In this document: one piece after another, positions 54,801 through 64,000 of the stretch
Position numbering within the stretch: position 1 is the stretch's first letter
How the letters are laid out: every line of letters starts with the position of its first letter
Assembly: GCF_047663525.1 (NCBI RefSeq)
Contig: NC_092605.1
Coordinates: 620,001-684,000 of the forward strand
Direction: 5' to 3'
DNA: 64,000 nucleotides
DNA from: Anas platyrhynchos
Taxonomy: Eukaryota > Chordata > Aves > Anseriformes > Anatidae
Program-made: the position numbers and the translations under genes
The notes under the pieces: generated by a model
The model's database searches: none
Told to the model about the DNA's origin: nothing
The model's input: the letters and a program-made list of their open reading frames with translations, nothing else

Positions 54801-57800
54801 TCAGTAACGGAGCTTGGGCCTCTGCGAGCGAGGTCACTGCGGAGAGCAAGCGGCCGGCTCTGCTGCCACCACGAGCATCCCCGCTCGCCCGCAGCCCTGC
54901 CACCCCCTGCCCCAGCGGGACCCCTTCCCGTGGCCCCACGAGAGCCAGGGTGAGGGGCAGGCACCAGCGAGCTCGGGGACGCGTGAGCACACGTGTGTGT
55001 GCCAGGAGGGGGCACGCGCGCGTGAATGGGGAGCGTGCACAGCTCTGCGAGAGGGTGGTTATTTGTAAATAATCCTTAATTAATGAGATTCTCGGTAATA
55101 GGCGGCTCAGTGTTATTCCAGGCAGGGGCGATGGCAATCTCCATTCTTCCACTTTTCAATTACGTCTTCAGGGAGGGAAGCAGAAACTAGCCAGGGTGAA
55201 TTAGAGAGACTTTTGTCGCGTTTAATATCAATTCATTTTGCAGACTGCTGACGCAGCGGGATTTCACAGCTCGGAATTTATGGCTCTTTTGAGAGACATG
55301 CGCAAAAAAGGGGGAAAAAATACCCTGCTATCAGCACAAAGACACAAACTCCGCCGGGAAGGACCGGGGGTCCCAGGGGACCCCTTGGGGGCTGCCCTGG
55401 GGGAGCAGAGCGCAGCGCCGTGCCCACTTGGCACAGCGAGGTCCAGCTGCTCGCCCTCAGGAGGAACACCCCAGCTGTCCCCAAAAACATCCTTTGGAAG
55501 GGTGCTCACATCCCATGGCCACCCAGCTCCTGGATCCCCACTGCCCCAGCAGTTGGGCTTTAGGGCTTCAGCAGCTCAAACTCCAGGATGGCAGGCGCTA
55601 GGTGAGGGCACGCGGAGCTGCCGGGCACCTGGCTGGAGCCCTGGGGGGGGGGACCCGGCCCCACACTGCCCCCGAGCCCTGCCCACCACGCTCCAGCCCA
55701 CGCCGCCAGCGGTGCTGAGGCAGAGGCACTGGTAATAAAGGAGCCGTTATTACGCAGCGTTATTCAGCCCCAAGGGGGTTTTATGCAAAATGACACACAA
55801 TATAAATGACTGTTGTAAACAGAGAGTTTAATAAAGGGCTGTGCGCGAATTTACAGCCTCCCCAAGGATAATTAAAATTATTTATCTACTTACCTAGCTA
55901 GCCGCTGGAGCAGTCTATTAATTATTATCTATTATACACGGCCTGCTTTGCATGCTGCCAGTGCATCGCCGAGCACCACCATGCAGCACGGGCGTGCTGC
56001 AGCGAGGGGAAGCTGCAGGCAGTGCCCGGCCAGGGGCACGGCCGTGGTCCCGGGGTGGAGGCAGAGCAGGAGGCGATGCTCTGCAGCCGTGCCGCAGCCC
56101 CCCACGCAGCGCAGCCACACGCACGAGGGGACGGAGGTGCCACTGACACCCTGGAGAGCTGCAGCCGCTTGGGGCTGGGTGCCCTCGGCTGTGCCACCTG
56201 CTGAGACCTCACCAGGGGCCTCTCGGGGTGCCTGGCACGAGGAGCACCTCGGGTCCAGCCATGGGAGCGGTGGGAGCGCATCCCCTGCTCGCAGTGCCGG
56301 TGCTACCTGCCCCGCTATTTATTAGCGTGACAGAGCAATCATCAGCTCGGAGGCACTGGGATCCCCCGGCTCCTCTCTGCACATAAAGAGACCTCAGGGG
56401 GCTCCAGTGTGCGGATACTTAACATTGTTTTATTAGCTTAATAAACCCAGCTGATGCTACCAGAGTCTCCAAACCAGCCCCGCTCCCCCTCGCTGCAGGG
56501 GGGGCTCACGCAGGGCACGCGGGCTCTGGCCGGGGGCACGCCGGGGGCCTGGCTGGCAAGGGGAGCGGGCGCGGGGCTCGCCCTCGGCACCGGTGGCTGG
56601 GGAGCCTTCGGAGCAGCTTGTCGGGAGCGGAGCATCCAGCTGCTCATCGGCACTGCGGGCGCAGCGAGCTGTCAGCTCCCGCCAGCACAGCCATTAATCA
56701 CCGCTGCAATTGCTCTCCCTGCCCCGGCTCGCCCGGCTCCAGCGCTGCCCTCGGCGGCCCCGGTGCGGGTGGGCACAGGGCAGCAGCCCCCAGACCCCCC
56801 CAGGGCCGCTGCCAGCAGCAGGGAGAGCTGCGGTGCCAGCAGCGGGGGGGCTCCCAGGGCTGCCCCAGCCCCACAGCCCCCAGTGCCCTGCCTGCCCCGG
56901 GGGTGCCACCAGCTCCACGTCCCACCAAGGGCCATGGAGCCCTGCCCGGAGGCTGTGGGGTTTCTCCTGAGATGGAGAGGTGTAAGGGACCCACGGGAAG
57001 GAAATTTCCCATTGCCACCAGGGACCAGAGCCCAGCCTGGCAGCAGGAGGGGCCTGGGGGCACCAGGGGGACGGGGGGACCTCTGTGCCTCGGCTGCCTG
57101 AGCCCGGCAGCACAGTGCTCCTGGCTGGCAGCAGGGTGGCCCTGGTGGCCCCAGGGGGACAGGGACAGCCCCAGGGCAGCTCAGCAGAGGACCGGGTCCT
57201 GCAGCCACGGGGCTGCCCTGGCTTCACGTGCCTGCTGGAGCGCAGCAGTGGCTCCGTCATTAGGCGCTCCAATCCTTCACGGGGTTGCTGGGTTATTTTA
57301 ATTTGCCAGGGCGGCTGCCAGCACGAGGCTCCTGTCCCTCGGCCCCGCGGTTCTCAGCGCACGGCAGCGCCTGCTTTGCTTTGATCCCGGACGGTTACAC
57401 TTCCAGGCTCACAATCTAATAAAAGCCTCGTGATCAAATTCCAGGTCATTACTCAAGGAAAGAGACCCCTCCACGGCCGGCAGCGAGAGCTTCAAACCAA
57501 TTAAAGCGAGCCTCGTGCTCCGGCGAGCTGCCTGCTGCCTGCCACGCGAGGGTCTCTGCGGGCCCGGGCTTGCAATAAGCAAGATGCAAAAATGTTAATG
57601 GAAGCGCTTAAAGGCCATGCCAGGGGGATTCTTGTAAATAAGGCCACTCGGCAAGGCGGGGGCAGCTTCTTGGGCTTGGCCGCGAGGCAGCTCCGATAAA
57701 AGGCAGCGGGGAGCTCTGTGAGCCGCCTAGGACAGGCTGCGGGGAGGAGAGCTCCAGCGTCTCCTCCGAGCCCTGCAGCGAGCACCTGCGGCTGCAAGAG

Positions 57801-58548
57801 GGTCCTGCTGGGACGGGCTGCACAGGGGACAGGACAGGGACCCTGCTGGGACCCCCAGCCCAGCCCTTGGGCCCCTGGGGACGAGTCTCCCTTGGAAGAG
57901 GCTTGGTGACAGCATCCACACGAGGTCCAGGTCCTCGGTGCCCAGCGCTGGGAATCCTGAAGCGAACACAGCACCGGCCGCCTGCCACCCGCGTCCCCAG
58001 GCACTCGCAGGCTCGGATGCGCACGTTTCCGATGCTAAATATCAAACAAAATTGCCACAACCACGCCGGTATCGACCCTGGTGGGAGTCGATGCAGACAT
58101 TTAGCACCGTGGCTGGGTATCGCCTGCCCCCCACGCTGCATCAATACATCGCTGTGGGGAGGGAGCAGAGCCCTCCCCACAGCAATGGTGCTGGGACAGG
58201 GAGTGCTGTGATGGGGAGGGCAGGAAGGCTCCAGACAGAGCTCGGGGGGTGCCCAGTGCCAGAGCAATGCTGCCCAGGCACTGCCCCCCTCTCTACACCC
58301 GTCCCCACCACTGCTGTGGGCTCAGGGTGGGCGCACAGGAGCCGGAGCCGCGCTTTGCTCCGCCACCAGCACCCACCTGTGGGGTGAGGAAGGCTCAGAC
58401 GAGGCAGCACGGACACCCCATAAAGCACACGGGGAAGGACGGCACCTGAGGCACTCACCAAGCAGCACAGCCCTGCCACTAGCCCGCATCTGGCTAGTGA
58501 GCCGAGCGGTGTGACTCCATCACCCACAGGCACGCCGGGGGCAGGCAG

Positions 58549-58592
58549 CCCCCTCGCAGCCCCCTCGCAGCCCCCTCGCAGCCCCCTCGCAG
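58549..58592. repeat. 11-bp tandem repeat, four copies (CCCCCTCGCAG)
   Basis: Perfect head-to-tail copies start at 58549, 58560, 58571 and 58582. Each ends CAG. Confidence 0.92.
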
Positions 58593-58669
58593 CGGGTCAC
58601 ACAACGCGGCTCTTCCCGAGAGCACCACCGGCCCCCTCCCCTCCCCTCCCGCGGGCTGCTCGCAGCCCC

Positions 58670-59050
58670 AGCCTCGGGGATATTTATTGTCTGCTCGCTC
58701 CTAAATCACGGCTGACGGCGGAGCTGCTCGCACTCCATTACGGAGAGAGCCTGCGCCCAGTCGCAGTTCCGTTTAGCTTGCAGAAAAAGCAGCCTCAGAG
58801 GAGAAACCCACCCCGACGCTGTCCGGCGCTCGGCTCGGGATGATGGACGATTATGGACCATCTGCACTTTCAGGAGGGGATAGATTTATGAGCGGCACAG
58901 ACAGCTAGAAGAGTGTCCATTACTATAACTCACTGGCCTCTTCAGAGATATTGTAATCAGGGCCCTCTGCTGCTGCAGCGGGAAAGTCCAGGTTAAGCAC
59001 TAGCAGGAAGGAAAATCAATTATGTTTTTTTAATACACTGCTAGCAGCGG
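58670..59050. other. AT-rich intronic island, candidate conserved element
   Basis: It includes GGATATTTATTGTCTGC, CGATTATGGACC, TAGATTTATGAGCGG, CATTACTATAACTC, GATATTGTAATC and ATCAATTATG. No open frame of interest. Confidence 0.33.
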
Positions 59051-62000
59051 GCAGGGGGAGGGCAGCCACCGACCTGCAGCAGGGGATGCCTGGGGACCCG
59101 GGGCCGTGCCCCCGACCGGGGCAGCCCTGACGGTGCGGCAGGGACCGGCCCCAGCACCCTGCATGGCCCAGCTCCCCCCTGCCCACGACCACGTTTAGCA
59201 GAGGACTGGGGAGGCCGGGACAACGTGGGGTCACCAGCAGCCCCCTCGCCTCTGCCCCTCCTGAGGGAAGCCGGGGGCAGGCATCCTTCCCACAGCAGCA
59301 GCGTTAAGCCCTCTCCAGCTAAGCACCCACCGCTCCCAGCTTCATTATTACCATCACCTTGATTAACATTTGATAGAGCCCAGGATTCATTAAGAAAAAA
59401 AGTGCCCGAGGGCACCACAAAGCCTTCCTGGCTGGAGCCTGATGCAGACTGAGGATGGGAGCGGCAGCACCAACACCTGAACCTTCCAGTCCCCCTCTCG
59501 CCCCATAAAAATTACAGCTGATGCTATTACGCTGCCACCCCATAAACTCAAATTACTTCTGTGCAGACCTTCCTTCATTAAATGCTTCATGCTGCAACCC
59601 AGCAGTGAGCGGTGCCCCCCCTGCCCCAGCGAGCCTCTCCACGTGCCCCAGCTGGGATGGTGCCGGGACCTGGCCGTGCCCACAGCCTCCTGAGGGCTCC
59701 GTGGGGCCGGGGTGCAGCGAGGCGTCCTGGAGCTGCCCAGCCTGGCACGGCACAGTGGGGCCATGCCCGGTGCTGAGCTCACTGCAGCCGGGCACAAAGC
59801 TGCACCCGTCCTTCCTGGTTGCCCCGAGCAGTGGCAGCAGAGCCCGCTCCAAGCAGCCTCCCCCAGGACCCAGCCCGGAGCAGTGCCAGGGGGAGCCCAT
59901 CACAGGCACCTGCGGTCTCATCCCTGGTTCCCCCCCAGCCCCAAACACCCGGCCCCGGGGGTCTTGCTGTGATCACAGCCCCCAGCTGCAGTTAGATTTG
60001 TCCATCAGCTGCAGCAGGGCCTGGGCTGTGGAGCACTGAGACTGATGTCCCCCAGGGGGCACGGGGCAGGGGGGCCAGGGCCGGGCACCACCGCGCTCCG
60101 TTTGCTCCCCAGGCTCAGTGCTGCTGCGCTCGTGCGCCCGATCAATACACCCTGCCATGTCAGCCAGCACCATTATTTTTACACAACAGAGAAGTCGAAA
60201 AAAAAAGACAAATCATTACTTAGAGCATGAGCAAGATTCGTGCGGAGAGGCGGCCGAGCCCATCTCCTCACCAGCCCCCTCCCCGGCTGGCAGGCAGCAG
60301 CGGGGCCCCACGGTGAGAGCTGCTCCCCACCTGCCCCTGCCACTGGGGAGCACCAGGAGTGGGGCAGGACACCGGGTCCCAAACCCCTTCCCGATGAGCC
60401 AGCCCCGGGGAGAACAAGGCAGATGCGATGCGTGCGCACAGCCCCACATGCCTCCTCGGCACCCCAGCACCCATCTGGGCACGCAGCCCAGCACACAAAG
60501 ATCTGCAGCTCAAAAGAAAAAAAGCTTTGCAAAACCCGTATCCAATGTGAAAAGCTATTTTCCAAACTGGCTTTTGCATCTGCAGAGCAGCTCTCTAGCA
60601 GCAGCCGTGGGCAGCCAAGGACAGGGAGAGGATGGCTCACCACCGCTCAGGTTGCTTTCATCTCCTGTTCCAAATCGCAGCGGAGGAAGGCAAAGCCTCT
60701 AATTCTGGAGAAGCTGGTGTGCGCTGAGCCGCTGCCACCTCCAGGCCTGCCTGTGGCCAGCCCACCTTCCCGGGCAAGGAGAATGCCTACGGCACCGGGA
60801 TGCACAAAACTGGGATGCAAAAGCAGTTAGTGGGGGGCGCGGGGGCATCCCCACGCGGTGCAGGCTGGCTGCTCCCCTGCTGCGTGGGGACACGAACATC
60901 CCCCCACAGGGGGAGATGGGTCCCAAACAAGGTGGCATCAGGATGGAGATGCTCCAGCCTCCCAGCCAGCTCCAGCCCAGAGCTCAGGCCGGGTTTCAGT
61001 GCAGCAGTTCCATCCACCAGGCATCGCCCCACACGCCAGCGAGGTGGCATTCTGGCAACGCAGCGCGTCCCGCAGCCGCTCCTCTGCAGCATGCACAGGG
61101 TTTGGGGTTGCTGCACGGCCAACAGCCCAGGCCCCCCATTGCTGCCCAGCACAGCACCTGCAGTTACGCACCTCTCCTTACCGGCACCCCCACTTTGTGC
61201 TCAGGGGAGGTGCAGAGACGCCGGGTGCCCCCCAGGCGCACGCGGGGGTCACAGCCCGGGGCCGGCGAGGGGCAGAGGAGGCAGCCGGCGGCTGAGGCGA
61301 GGGGGAGAGACACGAGGAATAACAATGGTGAATTCCCCTGAGCTTTGGTGTTTTTAATGGTGGATTAGACTGTCAGGCAGCAATTAAATGGTGTAATAAA
61401 AAGCTAAGTGCTCGTATTTCAAGGTTCCTGCCTCCCGCTCCGCGGGGAGGCGCGGGGCAGGGGGCTGCTCCCGCTGCCCGTGTGGTCCAGCCCTGGCTTT
61501 GCGAGGAAGAGCAAAGGAACTTTTCAAAGGAGATTTGCACACAGTTTACATAGAATTTGCCAAACGTGGGATTACGGAGCATAAATCTGTGCAAACTTCC
61601 TCCTGCAGCCTTTGAACGTGCGGCTTTTGAATGAAATGCTTCTTGTTTTGTTTGTGGCCTGCTGTTCGGAGACACGGAGGGACCTGCACAAAGATACGGC
61701 CCCGCCGCCGCTTCCCGAGGAGCCTGGGTTTTGTTTTTCTTAAATTGGGTGGAGAGAAGGGAAGGCAAACGGTCGGGAAACTTAAAGGCAGATGAAGCCA
61801 GCGGGAGCCTGGTGCTGCGCAGGGAGCTCTGCACAAACCCCGCAGCCACCGCGAGCCCTCGGCAAAACGCGCGGGGGCGGCCCCAGCCTGGGACCCCCAG
61901 CGCAGCGGTGAGGGCAGCCCCCAGACCCACCCCCGGCACGGCTCAGCCCTGGCACCGCACACAGCTCGCCGACGCGCTCGAGCCCAAGCAGAGGCAGAGC

Positions 62001-63139
62001 TGGGGGCTTCCAGAAGGGGCTGGGGGATGCCGGCAGCCCCGGCTGGGACGCTCACGGCTCCAAGGGCTCCTGAAGCCATTTCCCTTCCTCCTCCTCCTCT
62101 GCCCCCGGGCTCGTGCCCCCACCGAGCGCCGTTTTCCCCCAGGGAGCTCCGTCTCTCAGCGCAGCCCCTCGGGCAGGAAGAGCCCCTGGAAGCTGCCGCT
62201 GCCACCCCTGGCTGGTGAGGGGCCGGGCTGGGGGCTGCGCCGAGCCCCCGCACTCATCAGGCAGGGCCAGCACTGCGACACTGCCACTGCTGGGCTGCGG
62301 AGAAATTCAGAGAGATTGTGGGGAGATGAAATAACAGCCCTGCGAGATGGCATTTCCAAGCTGCATTAATATCCATCACGACGCCTCTTCCGACACCCCC
62401 TCCCGATCCAGCGGAGAGCTTTGTTTGTTAAACCCTTGCTCGCTTTGCCCCGTGCTTCTGCAGCCCCACGCAGGCGGCGTTTGCCCCCCGAGCAGCACCA
62501 GGGCACCCCAGCCCCGGCCACCTCCTGTCCCTGGGCACCCAGCAGCACCCGGCACTCTCCGGACACACCAAGTGCTGCAGAAACACCCCCAAAAACACGT
62601 CTGCAGAAGGAGGCATTTTTTCAGGCTGGGTCACCAGGAACTGTTCCCCTCCTGAGGTCTGCTTCTGTGGGCCCTGAGCAACCACACACACAAAACAACC
62701 GTGAGTGGAGACCGAGAGCATCCTCCAGCGCTGGTGGCACCCACGGGGACCTGGTGGCACTTGGTGCCAGCCTGGCTCCTGCACCCAGCAGCCAACGCCA
62801 CCCGCGTGCAGCAGGCAGGGCAGAGGCTGCATTAGGGGAGAGATGCTCGAACAACACCTCAGGACACAGAACAGCTCTGAGGACGCTCCTTATGATCACG
62901 GGCATCTCAAATCAGTGCTCGCTCCCAGAAGCAGAGCTTAACAGGTATTTTGTACAGAGGATTACAACAGCAGGGGCTGAGCCTTGGGCACGGTCTCACA
63001 CTCGGCAAGGGAGGCTGTGAACCTGGGTGGCAGTGAGTAGGGGGCGGCTCTGCCTGTCCCCCCCATCCCCTCGGGGCCAGGAGCATCCCCGCAGTGGCTT
63101 CCCCTTCCCCGGCCCCCACCTCCCCAGCCCGTCACGCAG

Positions 63140-63470
63140 GGTTAGAGGCGATGAAAACCATGTGCTTTCCTAACCTCGTTGTGCATCTTGTGTTTAGGGC
63201 CCTTGCTTTATCAGTTTTTATCCTGTGTAATATTCATCACACTGGTTTATTTATGGGCCCCCTCTTCGGGAAGGTATTTTTCAGGCCTGGTGAATAAAAC
63301 ATAAGCCTTTGCTGCTTGTCAGAGCGAATGCGGCTCCTCTGATGTCAGCCTGACTAACGGCCTTTAGTTTTCTCCAACGACTGCACTTTGAGAGAAATTT
63401 ATTTGTATTTGGGTTCGCGTTGGTTGGGAAGATGTGAATTCTTTTCCCTTCAGAATAAATGAAACTTCAG
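63140..63470. other. AT-rich intronic island, candidate conserved element
   Basis: 330 bp with GTGTAATATTCATCAC, GGTTTATTTATGGGCC, TGGTGAATAAAAC and AAATTTATTTGTATTTGG. No coding potential was seen. Confidence 0.35.
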
Positions 63471-64000
63471 CTGCACGGCAGCTGGCAAGGCAGGAGCAGG
63501 ACGGGCGCTGGCGGCCCCCGGGGACGGGTCCCCAGCCCGGGGTGGTCCCCCCGGAGCCCCCCAGAGCAGCCCCTCGGGCAGAGCCGTGCAGAGCCCCGGG
63601 CAGCCCGGGGAGCAGGCACCCCACTCAGCCTGATCCCATTATTCCTCTCTTTTCCTCATGGAAGAGGATTAACCAGGTGCTAGCTCCAGGAGGGACTGCT
63701 GCGGGCAGATTATCAGCATTAAGCAGAAGGAGGCAGAATCCTTCTTTGCAGCAGAGATCGTTGGAATCAGCCCCCAGCACAGCAGACAGCAGCAGTGAGC
63801 TGCAGGCTGAGCCGTGCCGAGCACCCCCGTGGCAGCTCAGCCTCCTGAGCACAACGGGACGGAGCCCGCACGGGCACACATGGGGCCGAGCACTGCGAGC
63901 AGCCGGGCATCTGCCCCTGCACCGCGGGGCAAACCCTTCCCTTTGCCAGTTCAGGAACGCCTGGCTGCGACCCAAAACTCCTATTAACAAATCAAACCAT

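Larger units (their letters stand above)
32940..64000 (-). other. RBFOX3: RBFOX3 upstream intron sequence
   Basis: The 31 kb to the right edge hold no gene I can support other than candidate small 5' exons near 49 kb. GC-rich background alternates with AT-rich islands at about 34720-34890, 35775-35860, 38040-38215, 38660-38840, 42815-42925, 43290-43440, 43715-43860, 44580-44890, 47090-47310, 49200-49480, 50265-50365, 50985-51120, 53105-53270, 54225-54380, 55050-55320, 55725-55935, 57240-57450, 58670-59050, 61330-61430, 61490-61680 and 63140-63470. That all of it belongs to RBFOX3 is inferred from the long 5' introns of this gene in mammals. Confidence 0.55.

Noticed and set aside
55895..55990. 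GCTAGCTAG|GTAAGTAG donor-like site on the - strand
   Set aside because: Good donor, but no pyrimidine tract or convincing acceptor upstream; kept only as an AT-rich island.
61180..61200. Very short segment between CTCCCCTGAG and GTAAGGAG on the - strand
   Set aside because: An 18-nt exon without further support is most likely chance.

Overview
The window reads as vertebrate, almost certainly avian, genomic DNA: GC-rich, compact, with GT-AG introns, CpG-rich promoters and a degenerate retrovirus. Two host genes are reconstructed exon by exon in consistent phase: ENGASE on the + strand and RBFOX3 (NeuN) on the - strand. They lie tail to tail, as I recall for the human 17q25 locus, so the layout looks like conserved synteny. 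No bacterial-type features, tRNA, rRNA or CRISPR were seen.

Layout. 1-2449: 3' end of an endogenous gammaretrovirus-like provirus on the + strand, with the pol C-terminus, a broken env whose transmembrane half is still open, a polypurine tract and a 3' LTR. 2450-3400: intergenic DNA. 3401-3990: short tandem repeats and the CpG-rich ENGASE promoter. 3661-7827: ENGASE, 14 coding exons, 719 residues, cytosolic GH85 endo-beta-N-acetylglucosaminidase that cleaves the chitobiose core of free or misfolded-protein N-glycans. 7860-8660: short convergent intergenic stretch. 8665-17479: RBFOX3 3'UTR and eleven coding exons on the - strand, 325 residues from ATG 17446, with one RRM and a Tyr/Arg-rich C-terminal tail. 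17480-31674: a 14-kb intron. 31675-31776: a probable alternative first coding exon with a promoter-like CpG region beside it. From about 33 kb to the right edge: RBFOX3 upstream intron sequence, GC-rich but studded with AT-rich islands of 100-350 bp that look like conserved non-coding or enhancer elements, plus one or two candidate small 5' exons near 49 kb.

The most interesting points all concern RBFOX3 RNA processing. An imperfect inverted repeat could fold the acceptor of the terminal coding exon into a stem. The 93-nt exon encoding the second half of the RRM sits behind a very long CU tract and has a weak donor, as expected of the exon through which Rbfox proteins regulate their own splicing. 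An upstream exon would add 45 N-terminal residues in frame. I did not find a wholly new gene system; the rest is ordinary intron.
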